From contig JAUYPF010000021.1 in assembly GCA_030697685.1 (NCBI GenBank), positions 1 through 53,118 of the forward strand: a DNA stretch of 53,118 nucleotides, in the 5' to 3' direction. The DNA is from a bacterium (GTDB taxonomy: Archaea; Nanobdellota; Nanobdellia; SCGC-AAA011-G17; GW2011-AR17). Below the pieces are notes generated by a model, which saw only the letters and a program-made list of their open reading frames with translations, had not been told where the DNA came from and ran no database searches. The position numbers and the translations under genes are program-made. Shown piece after piece: positions 40,534-47,609 of the stretch (position 1 is its first letter; each line of letters opens with the position of its first letter).

Positions 40534-43500
40534 CTAAATCCACGTACTTAAATCAATATAATATTCTGCTTGATTATCATAAGCATCTTCACAGATAACA
40601 TAATATTGTGCAGCCTCGAGATTTGCTTCATGTTCTGTTTCTCCTTCTCCATTCATTGCAATACCTTCTCCATAGATAAAAGAATCAGAAGCATATTCAC
40701 ACGTAGCATCTTCATTCAAAGTTAGAAGAAGTTTTTTATAGACTGTATCCAAATACAAAGCTTCAATCTCTGGTCCATCCGTATCTATTTCAACAGTAAA
40801 GCTAGTACTATCTGTGGCTCTGTTTCCTGCAATATCCTGGCATGCAATATAATAACTATACTCTCCTTCACTAAGTGTAAGAGCCTGGCTATGTATACTA
40901 CTATTTGTATTAAAGAACTGTGCCATACTATAATAGTCTACATCTTCAATATTATATCCACATACAGCTTTTCCTAATTCTGCTCCACCCTCTGTTTCAA
41001 TCTCTAAACTAACATTCAAATCAAAGAGAGTTCCAGAAGGAAGAATACTTGTAATTTCTAAAGGAGATTCAGTTTGTTTTGTAATAAATTTAAAGCTATC
41101 TTCATTATCATTTCCTGCTTGATCCATACATTTGAAATAAAAACTATTAATTTTATCATTTGCAACACCAGTCAGTATTGTTGCACATTCGTACGTCCCA
41201 TAATATGCTGAACTTTGTTGAAATCCAGAATCAGCACAGGCCATAGTTGTACTCATAAATTCATAACTGCTATCATTGCTATTCCATTTACATTGTGCAG
41301 GTTCATTCGTGTAAATACTTAATGCAGTTTCACTTGCATTGTAAGGCATATATGCACCATTTGTAATGGAAGTATATTTTACTTCAGGCGGAGTAAGATC
41401 TGGAGTTGTATCAACAGTAAATCTAATAAAATAATCTCTTTCATTTGCATTGCCATTTGAATCAGTACATCGAATATAAATTGTATGTATGCCTTGAGTA
41501 AGAGCAACAACTTCTTCACTTGTCACTTCATCACCGAGAGAGAAAGTGAGTGCATGTTCATAAGTATAAATACCAGTACCAAAAGTATTTGCCATAGTAT
41601 CATATTCGACACCAACTTCGCTACTATAATGACAAAGTGCGGGCTCATCTGTTTCAATTGCAAAAGTCACAGGAGTAAAAGCAGGAATGAGTTCATTGAT
41701 TTCATATCCCTTATCTCCTTCTTCTTCAGTTTCAGTAATCGTAAGACTCTCCCTCAATGCTTCTTTTTGTGGAGTAATAAGAGGAGAATTCACATCATTC
41801 ACATACAATGAGACACATGTTTCATTGCTTGTTCCTTCATTCACAAGATCACAGCTTGCTCCAAGAGATCGGCATTTATATTCAGAGCAAGGCGCATATT
41901 GATCATTACATAATTCACAATTCCCTCCTCCAGTAGGAGGCTGCCATAAATTACAATCAGCAGTATAACTAACAGTAGTCTCATTATCATTTGCATACTC
42001 AACAACAAGATATACAGCAGTGATAACAGTGACCCAATTTGCTATTTTTGTCACAGCACCCTTTTCTAGCCCTCCAAACAAAGTTGTTGGCAAAGGTAAA
42101 GCTCCCTCAACAAAACATCCGCCGCTATCCAGAATTTTATCCATTGCTAAGCCTTGGCCTTTTTCAACAAGAGTATCTTCAACTGCAAACTGAGGAACTT
42201 CTGGTGCAGGAGAAGCTGATCGTGAAGGACAACAATATTTATCTCTAGTCTCCCAACAATAACCTTCCTTCGCATCTTTATCTGTTGCAGAAGCACAAGA
42301 ACAACTATAACCTTTTGTCCCATCACTTTCACCACAAGTATCTCTTTTTCTTTCTGATGCAGCCTTTTGTGCAGTTTCTTCATCTGGATAAAGAAAATGA
42401 GTAATCATTGTTACTGAGTTTGCATTCGTGTTCGTAGCAGTTACAGCTCCTGCAGTATCTGTTGTTTTTGAAGCAGTAGCTGCAGGACAACAATATTTAT
42501 CAACAGCTGCATAACAATACCCTTCTTTCACACCAGCATCTCCTGCTGCACAAGAACAACTATATCCTTTTGTTTCAGCACTATCACCACAAGTATCTAT
42601 ATTCTCATCAGATGCAGCTTTTGTTGCAGCTTCTTCAGTAGCATAATCAAAAGGAGACTTTGATTTTCCACTAGCACCTTTCGCTGCAGCAGCTTTCGCA
42701 CAGTCACTCCCACCCACAGCATTACTCACACCACCAACAATAACAGAAGCAATCGCAACATAAGTCACAGGATTTTTCCACACATTCGGATTATTCCACA
42801 AAATGGCATCACTTTCATCTATCTCATCAACATTCACAAGATAATCCCATGATCCAATATCTTTTGTTTCTAAGTCTTTAAAATCAAAAAAGTATTCCTC
42901 ATCAAACATACTGCTTCGGAATCCTTCAAAACCAGCTTCACCAGCATAGTTATAATATGCTCCACAATCCCCTTGTGCTTTACAAAAAGTATTTTGATTA
43001 ACCAGCCAATCTCTGCTCTTACATCCATCAGGGCTTTCTCCTGTAATTTGCCAACTATCTACAGGAGGCGTCTTCCCACCCAAAATTTTGTTCCAACCAC
43101 CAAGGCGATAACTCACCGTACACGTTGCTGAAGCAACACTACATTCTTCTGCACTTGCTACTTCTACTTCTGCAGATGAAGAAGAACTTTCTCCCCAGAA
43201 TTTTAACCCTGGGGGAACTTGTGGCAAGCAAACACCATAAGGAGTATCATCAGCAGAAGGAGATAAACTAAACTCTAAAGGAACATTTTCACTTTCCTTC
43301 CAAAAACAATCTCGAAGATCTTCATTCCCACAGCAATCATATCTTTCAGAGAGACTTTCAGGACTATTACAAGCACTACAATCATTTCTATTTTCTCGGC
43401 ATGCGGCTTCTACATACTCACCATCTCCAAGATTCAAGCCTTCTAAATTCCCAAGCACTTCATTTGTTAATACACCATTCATACAAAGTTGTTCTCGATA

Positions 43501-44550
43501 ATCAGTACAAGGCTCAACAATTTCTTCGCCATTAATACAAAGATGCCGATAATGTCGTGAGCCTACTGCATCTAAAGCTTGGCCTGGTCGAGAATCATAC
43601 ACACACCAAGATTCTCCATTTCTTCTTTCCTGCCCAGAAAGTGGACTCGCATCATTTTCATAAGTTTTTTCACAACTCAAATCAATACAAGTATAATCCC
43701 CATCATCCATAACATTACTTTCATCTGCTCCGCAAAGCATTCCTTGAGAATAATCACAATTTCCGCACGAAGTATCATATGCACCAGAAGCACTACAAGA
43801 ATCTTCATCTTCTAAAACATACCCATTATTATAAGATTCTCTTTCATCAGAGGTGTAAATATTTTCTCGATTCGCACAAGAATCATACCAATACACTTTT
43901 CCTTGATAACATCCAGTATATTGTTGCTTCGCACATTCTGTAGACAATAAATCATTAGAGCATAATAATCCTTCATGAAATCCATCCACAGTAAAATTTA
44001 CTCCTACTTCTGTAGAAGCAGCATTACAAGTCTCTCTTGTTTCAAACAAAGCACTCGTTCCAGAAACACAACATCCAAAATCTAAATTTTTCACAGAATT
44101 CAAACAGTTTGATTCTGTCTCAATCGTATCATCAAAAGCAACAGACGCTTCTTCATACGCAGAACCAACACTCTTACACTTTACTTCAGTCACAAAAAAT
44201 GCTTGATCTGCAATGACACAACAACCTTTGTTGCATTGATCAATCGCACATTCAGAAGAATCACTCCAGCTATAATCTTCCTCTGCTTCACAAGTCGCTC
44301 GTGGCGTATTTTTATGACAATTACCTTCATCAGAAGAATAACAACAACCAACTTGACAAAAAGAAGTTTGTTCACAAGAAGTATACGTACTTAAAGAACT
44401 TTCATCACAATTGCTCTCATCAGTATATTGACACCAATTCCCTTCATTATCTTTTTCACAACAAGCATTGACCCCAAGAACTGGAGCAATAAAGAAAAGA
44501 CTAGTAAGAAATACAATAAGTATACTAAATAAGACAAAACCTCTTTTCAT
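40534..44550 (-). CDS. Giant Cys-rich surface protein, paralogue A
   Basis: 1338 residues. Signal peptide (FVLFSILIVFLTSLFFIAPV, cleavage near LGVNA) followed by a Cys-rich N-terminal half (repeated CC pairs such as VGCCYSSDEGNC, KGCCVIADQ, FGCCVSG). Hydrophobic segments occur near residues 590-615 and 830-850. Between them are two tandem Cys modules (TCGDSAETKGYSCSC at about 646 and TCGESDGTKGYSCSC at about 733, each ending DKYCCP). From about 930 to the end, Ig-like repeats carry a CxWxxxD-type motif (EPAQCKWNSNDSSYE; DATCEYASDSFIYGEG). Paralogues are at 47610-51314 and 52327-53118. GGTGA before the ATG and an upstream TATTTATAAATC support the start. Likely an adhesin or surface scaffold; function unknown. 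Confidence 0.72.
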   Translation of the reverse strand: MKRGFVLFSILIVFLTSLFFIAPVLGVNACCEKDNEGNWCQYTDESNCDESSLSTYTSCEQTSFCQVGCCYSSDEGNCHKNTPRATCEAEEDYSWSDSSECAIDQCNKGCCVIADQAFFVTEVKCKSVGSAYEEASVAFDDTIETESNCLNSVKNLDFGCCVSGTSALFETRETCNAASTEVGVNFTVDGFHEGLLCSNDLLSTECAKQQYTGCYQGKVYWYDSCANRENIYTSDERESYNNGYVLEDEDSCSASGAYDTSCGNCDYSQGMLCGADESNVMDDGDYTCIDLSCEKTYENDASPLSGQERRNGESWCVYDSRPGQALDAVGSRHYRHLCINGEEIVEPCTDYREQLCMNGVLTNEVLGNLEGLNLGDGEYVEAACRENRNDCSACNSPESLSERYDCCGNEDLRDCFWKESENVPLEFSLSPSADDTPYGVCLPQVPPGLKFWGESSSSSAEVEVASAEECSVASATCTVSYRLGGWNKILGGKTPPVDSWQITGESPDGCKSRDWLVNQNTFCKAQGDCGAYYNYAGEAGFEGFRSSMFDEEYFFDFKDLETKDIGSWDYLVNVDEIDESDAILWNNPNVWKNPVTYVAIASVIVGGVSNAVGGSDCAKAAAAKGASGKSKSPFDYATEEAATKAASDENIDTCGDSAETKGYSCSCAAGDAGVKEGYCYAAVDKYCCPAATASKTTDTAGAVTATNTNANSVTMITHFLYPDEETAQKAASERKRDTCGESDGTKGYSCSCASATDKDAKEGYCWETRDKYCCPSRSASPAPEVPQFAVEDTLVEKGQGLAMDKILDSGGCFVEGALPLPTTLFGGLEKGAVTKIANWVTVITAVYLVVEYANDNETTVSYTADCNLWQPPTGGGNCELCNDQYAPCSEYKCRSLGASCDLVNEGTSNETCVSLYVNDVNSPLITPQKEALRESLTITETEEEGDKGYEINELIPAFTPVTFAIETDEPALCHYSSEVGVEYDTMANTFGTGIYTYEHALTFSLGDEVTSEEVVALTQGIHTIYIRCTDSNGNANERDYFIRFTVDTTPDLTPPEVKYTSITNGAYMPYNASETALSIYTNEPAQCKWNSNDSSYEFMSTTMACADSGFQQSSAYYGTYECATILTGVANDKINSFYFKCMDQAGNDNEDSFKFITKQTESPLEITSILPSGTLFDLNVSLEIETEGGAELGKAVCGYNIEDVDYYSMAQFFNTNSSIHSQALTLSEGEYSYYIACQDIAGNRATDSTSFTVEIDTDGPEIEALYLDTVYKKLLLTLNEDATCEYASDSFIYGEGIAMNGEGETEHEANLEAAQYYVICEDAYDNQAEYYIDLSTWI
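42220..42660 (-). repeat. Tandem duplicated Cys module inside paralogue A
   Basis: Two copies of a roughly 50-residue module with matched Cys spacing: first copy about 42640-42480 (EEAATKAASDENIDTCGD, GYSCSC, EGYC, DKYCCP), second about 42390-42225 (EETAQKAASERKRDTCGE, GYSCSC, EGYC, DKYCCP). They are separated by a Thr/Asn-rich linker. The module is absent from paralogue B, so the duplication is specific to this gene. Confidence 0.7.
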
Positions 44551-44628
44551 ATGTTCACCAAATTCTTAAAGAAGTTTAAGGACTTGAGATTTATAAATAT
44601 ATTGGAATTCTTATACGAGAGATCCACT

Positions 44629-44670
44629 TCCGGAAATCTTCCGGATTTTTCTTAGAAGTCTTTATTAAAA
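44629..44670 (+). promoter_or_regulatory. 42-bp palindrome-TATA element, copy 2
   Basis: A perfect TCCGGAAATCTTCCGGA inverted repeat (44629-44645), 14 bp with TTCT-T-AGAA, then CTTTATTAAAA (44660-44670). It lies 68 bp before vapB; a second core (ACTTTAAATAG, about 44703) is closer to the ATG. The upstream gene runs in the opposite direction, so a pure terminator role does not fit here. Confidence 0.7.
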
Positions 44671-44737
44671 AGAATGTCCTTAGACTAATAAAACAAAAAG
44701 AAAACTTTAAATAGAATAAAGTTATACTCATTGTTAT

Positions 44738-44944
44738 ATGGAAACATTAACAAAAACAAGAAAAGTAGGAGGATCCCTCGTGGTAACTATCCCTAGAGAA
44801 ATAGTAGAACTAGAAGACTTACAAGAAAACCAACTAGTGAAAATCGAAGTACATAAAGCCAAAAAGAGCGGTTTTGGTATTTCAAAAGGTAAAGGAATTA
44901 GATTTACAAAAGAGGATAAGTTTAGAGGGCAACTAGAAAAATGA
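44738..44944 (+). CDS. vapB: AbrB/VapB-type antitoxin
   Basis: A 68-residue antitoxin with the SpoVT/AbrB swapped-hairpin domain: TKTRKVGGSLVVTIPREIVE, then LQENQLVKIEVHK. The basic C-terminus (FGISKGKGIRFTKEDKFRGQ) contacts the toxin. It binds operator DNA and neutralises the PIN toxin whose ATG overlaps its stop by four bases. The promoter region holds palindrome element copy 2 and, just before the ATG, ACTTTAAATAG with two GTTATA half-sites, similar to the GTTATACA operator of the vapB at 47504. Confidence 0.85.
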   Translation: METLTKTRKVGGSLVVTIPREIVELEDLQENQLVKIEVHKAKKSGFGISKGKGIRFTKEDKFRGQLEK

Positions 44945-45330
44945 CAAAATATGTAATTGATGCATATGCATGGATTGAATACTTTAATGCAACGAAGCTA
45001 GGAGAAAAAGTAAAGGAGATTATAGAAGATAAAAATAATGAAATATATACAAATCCAATTACTCTCTCTGAACTAGCGAGTTCTTTTGAAAGGAATAATG
45101 CCTCCTTTAATGAAGAAAAGGCCATTCTTTTCTCTCTATCAACCATTTTTCAATTGGAGACTAGCTTTTTTGAAGAAGCTGGAAAACTCCATGCCCAGTT
45201 AAAAAGAGTAAGAAAACACATGAGTATGGCAGATGTATTTGTATATTATACGGCAAAAAAAATAACTGCAAAAGTAGTTACTGGTGATGAAGACTTTCGT
45301 GGTTTAAAAGAAGTAATAATGCTCAAGTAA
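44941..45330 (+). CDS. vapC: VapC-type PIN-domain toxin
   Basis: A 129-residue PIN ribonuclease. The acidic quartet is visible: D7 in KYVIDAYAWIEYF, Glu in ITLSELASSFE near residue 40, Asp in SMADVFVYYTAKK near 100, and Asp in VTGDEDFRGLKEV near 117. It is the toxic RNase half of the module and would be held inactive by the overlapping AbrB-type antitoxin. The third reading frame of this operon, the broken DUF2283-like gene, begins at its stop codon (TAATG). Confidence 0.9.
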   Translation: MTKYVIDAYAWIEYFNATKLGEKVKEIIEDKNNEIYTNPITLSELASSFERNNASFNEEKAILFSLSTIFQLETSFFEEAGKLHAQLKRVRKHMSMADVFVYYTAKKITAKVVTGDEDFRGLKEVIMLK

Positions 45331-45545
45331 TGAAAAACAAAATCAAAATATGATATGATAAAGAAGGGGATTATTTAGAGATTACTATAAAGAAATCAAA
45401 AGCAACCTACTTTAATGAAACCAAAAAAGATTTTGCAGAAATTAAAGATACGAAAACAGAAGAAACCATAGGCTATGCTATATTCAATTTTACAAAAAAG
45501 AAAAATAAAGAAATTAATCTTCCTATATCGATAAAGGCAAACTAA
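45330..45545 (+). pseudogene. DUF2283-like gene interrupted by in-frame TGA
   Basis: From ATG 45330 (overlapping the vapC stop) the frame reads MKNKIKI, TGA (45351-45353), YDKEGDYLEITIKKSKATYF, NETKKDFAEIKDTKTEETIG, YAIFNFTKKKNKEINLPISI, KAN, stop. DUF2283 proteins typically begin (M)KI-W/K-YDKEGDxLYI, so the TGA probably replaces TGG (Trp). TGA is a normal stop in surrounding genes, which argues for a pseudogene rather than recoding; a sequencing error is possible. These small proteins often accompany toxin-antitoxin genes. If read through it would give a 71-residue protein. Confidence 0.7.
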
Positions 45546-45563
45546 CGAGAATGTAGGCTCTAT

Positions 45564-45605
45564 TCCGGAAATCTTCCGGATTTTCTTGAGAAGTTTTTAT
45601 TAAAA
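45564..45605 (+). promoter_or_regulatory. 42-bp palindrome-TATA element, copy 3
   Basis: A perfect TCCGGAAATCTTCCGGA inverted repeat (45564-45580), 14 bp with TCTTGAGA, then TTTTATTAAAA (45595-45605). It lies 36 bp before the hicB ATG and would place the transcript start about 15 bases upstream of it. Confidence 0.7.
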
Positions 45606-45641
45606 GGAATATCCTAAATTAAAATCACAAAGGTTTAATAC

Positions 45642-45941
45642 ATGGAAGAACTTCAATATTATATGGAAAAAAAGTATCTTTTGGATATTGTAATTACAAA
45701 AGAAAAACTAAGTACAAAAAAAGCAATATTTGTTGCACACTGTACAAGTTTAGGTATAACAAGCCAAGGAGAAAACATTAAAGAAGCGAGAAAAAACATT
45801 AAAGAAGCAATTGAATTATATCTTGAAGAAGAACCTAAAAGGTTAGAAGATCTTACAACCAATGAAGCACCTTTGTTTTCAGTATTCGAGGTGAAAAAAG
45901 GTGCCAAAACTTCCCATCCTATCCGGTCAAGAAATAATTAA
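45642..45941 (+). CDS. hicB: HicB-type antitoxin
   Basis: A 99-residue HicB-family protein with the degraded RNase H-like fold: YLLDIVITKEKLSTKKAIFV, AHCTSLGITSQGENIKEARK, NIKEAIELYLEEEPKRLEDL, the classical HicB order (strand, xxCxxLGxxSxGxTxxEAxxNIxEAI). It is followed in overlapping frame by hicA (41-base overlap), and the antitoxin-first order is common in archaea. Transcription is probably controlled through palindrome element copy 3, whose TTTTATTAAAA core lies about 40 bp upstream. Confidence 0.88.
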   Translation: MEELQYYMEKKYLLDIVITKEKLSTKKAIFVAHCTSLGITSQGENIKEARKNIKEAIELYLEEEPKRLEDLTTNEAPLFSVFEVKKGAKTSHPIRSRNN

Positions 45942-46119
45942 AATTCTACAAAGAAAAGGATTTATACATGTAAGAACAAAAGGAAGTCATGCCATTCTTG
46001 TAAAAGAAACGGAAAAAGATAAAATAACAATACCAGTCCCACTACACAAAGAACTCGCTAAAGGAACTTTATTAAGTATACTCAAACAAGCCGGAATGAC
46101 TAAAGAAGAATTATATTAA
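45901..46119 (+). CDS. hicA: HicA-type mRNA interferase toxin
   Basis: A 72-residue HicA with the compact dsRNA-binding-like fold. LSGQEIIKILQRKGFIHVRT is the N-terminal helix and strand, the catalytic His is H30 in TKGSHAILVK, and the tail VPLHKELAKGTLLSILKQAG is diagnostic. It is a ribosome-independent mRNA interferase inhibited by HicB. The start is GTG 45901, preceded by AAAAAGG within hicB. Its stop overlaps the convergent class III protein gene by four bases. Confidence 0.9.
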   Translation: MPKLPILSGQEIIKILQRKGFIHVRTKGSHAILVKETEKDKITIPVPLHKELAKGTLLSILKQAGMTKEELY

Positions 46120-46877
46120 ACATTACTTTTACCTTGTATCGCAAACTGAAACACAAACGTATCTTCTCGCAGTTTCACTTGATACAACACATCTGGATAA
46201 GGTTTGTATTTGTAAATAGTATAACGACTTAATTTTGATAACATATAAATAAGTTGCTCAAAATCACCAACAACTGCATGATCATTCACAATATCTTGAG
46301 AAACTTCATAGAGTTCTCCTAAAGGAACATCTAAACTTTCAGAAAACTCATCCTCAGAAATGACATTATCCCCATCATCAATACTTACAGGATAATAAAG
46401 GAGTAAATCAACAGAATCTCTTTGAATATCCACACTAAGTTCCCAATCTTCTGCAGCTTCAATATCATCACTAGCATCATACACATTAATACAAGTTCCT
46501 AAAGCATCATCAATAACATCAGTGAGTTCTTCTTCCATATGAGAAACAGTCAATAATCTATTCGTACAAAAAAGCCCAACTTGATTCCAGCAAAGATAAC
46601 TCACTTGTGTATCATTATATAATCTATAAGTATCCGAAGCAGGTGCAAGATATCCGCCTTGTGCAGCAATTTGTGTAACATATTGCCCACCAATTTCTAC
46701 CATGCACTCCCTAACATGCTGATCAACTGCAGCCATTTGAGAAGCAGAACTCCCCCCAGAAAGTAAAGGAGGAATAATATTTTGCTGAACACCAATAAAA
46801 TAAAGAATGACTAAAACAACAAGCACAATACCTAATATAATAAACAAAGTTGCCTGCCCTCTTTTTTCCATATTCAT
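46116..46877 (-). CDS. Class III signal-peptide membrane protein
   Basis: 253 residues. MNMEKRGQATLFIILGIVLV has Lys-Arg-Gly-Gln at the processing point and a hydrophobic core to about residue 29, like the proteins at 37.9-40.3 kb. The domain starting DQHVRECMVEIGGQYVTQIA, with AAQGGYLAPASDTYRLYNDT, is widespread in DPANN genomes beside surface genes. Three Cys are seen (RECMVEI, SYLCWNQVGLFC, LGTCINV). Function unknown; probably a minor pilin or a surface-associated protein working with the giant Cys-rich proteins on either side. Confidence 0.65.
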   Translation of the reverse strand: MNMEKRGQATLFIILGIVLVVLVILYFIGVQQNIIPPLLSGGSSASQMAAVDQHVRECMVEIGGQYVTQIAAQGGYLAPASDTYRLYNDTQVSYLCWNQVGLFCTNRLLTVSHMEEELTDVIDDALGTCINVYDASDDIEAAEDWELSVDIQRDSVDLLLYYPVSIDDGDNVISEDEFSESLDVPLGELYEVSQDIVNDHAVVGDFEQLIYMLSKLSRYTIYKYKPYPDVLYQVKLREDTFVFQFAIQGKSNV

Positions 46878-46909
46878 TGTATCATGCTCTCAAATTTATA
46901 AATGTTTCT

Positions 46910-47284
46910 CTAAGATCGAGGAACAAATTCAACATTTTCAAAAGAAGCAAACTCTTTATCTCCTGTAAGAAAAGGTATCCCAAATTTTTTAGCCATGACA
47001 TACCCAATACAATCAGCCATGGAAAGCTTCCTCTTCACATGAAGCAACTTAAATTGTGCTGCATACACAAGAACATCTTTATTAAAGTCTAAAGCATAAG
47101 GATAGCATTTATCTAATAACTCTAATGCTAATTCTTCCCGTCCTTCACGTAAAAGGTTATAATATAATTCAAAAAGATTAAGCTTACTAGTAACAAAAGG
47201 ACTTTGTGTGTAGACGAAATACTTTGGATTCTTTTCAATAATTTCAAAAAAAGCAAAGGTATCAAAAAAATAAAGTTTAGTCAT
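46910..47284 (-). CDS. vapC: VapC-type PIN-domain toxin
   Basis: A 124-residue PIN ribonuclease. Acidic residues: Asp in KLYFFDTFAFFEII (residue 8), Glu in LNLFELYYNLLREG near 39, Asp in LSMADCIGYVMAKK near 91, and Asp in LTGDKEFASFENVEF near 109. It is closely similar in plan to the toxin at 44941-45330. The start overlaps the antitoxin gene by eight bases. Second AbrB/PIN module in this region, on the opposite strand. Confidence 0.9.
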   Translation of the reverse strand: MTKLYFFDTFAFFEIIEKNPKYFVYTQSPFVTSKLNLFELYYNLLREGREELALELLDKCYPYALDFNKDVLVYAAQFKLLHVKRKLSMADCIGYVMAKKFGIPFLTGDKEFASFENVEFVPRS

Positions 47285-47504
47285 AAAGCTCAGCTCGTGA
47301 ACGATCTTTTATTTTTTGACTAGAAGTCTTTATCTTCCCATGAGCAATGCCAAAAATCTCTTCAAGGACTTTTTGACTATCTTTAATAATTAAAACAGTT
47401 ACTTTTTCATTCTCCCGAATATGGGAACCTTCTACAATATTTTTAGGGATAACTAAGCCTAAAGAGTTACCCCATCGTTTAGTAATAGTTTGATAGCTCA
47501 TCAT
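47277..47504 (-). CDS. vapB: AbrB/VapB-type antitoxin
   Basis: A 75-residue antitoxin. The N-terminal AbrB hairpin domain (TITKRWGNSLGLVIPKNIVE) is followed by RENEKVTVLIIKD and a toxin-binding tail (EEIFGIAHGKIKTSSQKIKD). Two adjacent ATGs (47504 and 47501) follow AGGAG; the second has better spacing. The promoter region contains a perfect GTTATACA-T-TGTATAAC palindrome immediately upstream, a core ATTTAAGTT, and palindrome element copy 4 further up. Autoregulation through the GTTATACA palindrome is likely. Confidence 0.87.
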   Translation of the reverse strand: MMSYQTITKRWGNSLGLVIPKNIVEGSHIRENEKVTVLIIKDSQKVLEEIFGIAHGKIKTSSQKIKDRSRAELYD

Positions 47505-47512
47505 TTTCTCCT

Positions 47513-47529
47513 GTTATACATTGTATAAC
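47513..47529. promoter_or_regulatory. Perfect operator palindrome of vapB (47504)
   Basis: GTTATACATTGTATAAC: 8-bp arms around one central base, 8 bp upstream of the vapB start and just downstream of its CTATTTAAGTT core on the minus strand. This is the position of an autorepressor operator covering the transcription start. GTTATAC also occurs before the vapB at 44738. Confidence 0.65.
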
Positions 47530-47567
47530 TAACTTAAATAGTTTATTATTACAGAGTAAAGAATGAG

Positions 47568-47609
47568 TTTTAATAAAGCTTTAGCAGAAAAATCCGGAAG
47601 ATTTCCGGT
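47568..47609 (-). promoter_or_regulatory. 42-bp palindrome-TATA element, copy 4
   Basis: On the minus strand: ACCGGAAATCTTCCGGA (one change in the outermost base), 14 bp, then CTTTATTAAAA. It begins directly after the stop codon of paralogue B and lies 63 bp before the vapB start. Spacing between palindrome and TATA-like core is identical in all four copies. Confidence 0.7.

Noticed and set aside
45351-45353. UGA recoding as Trp or selenocysteine
   Set aside because: TGA ends tldD, gmhA-neighbour and HNH genes normally, and no selenocysteine element is visible; nonsense mutation is simpler.
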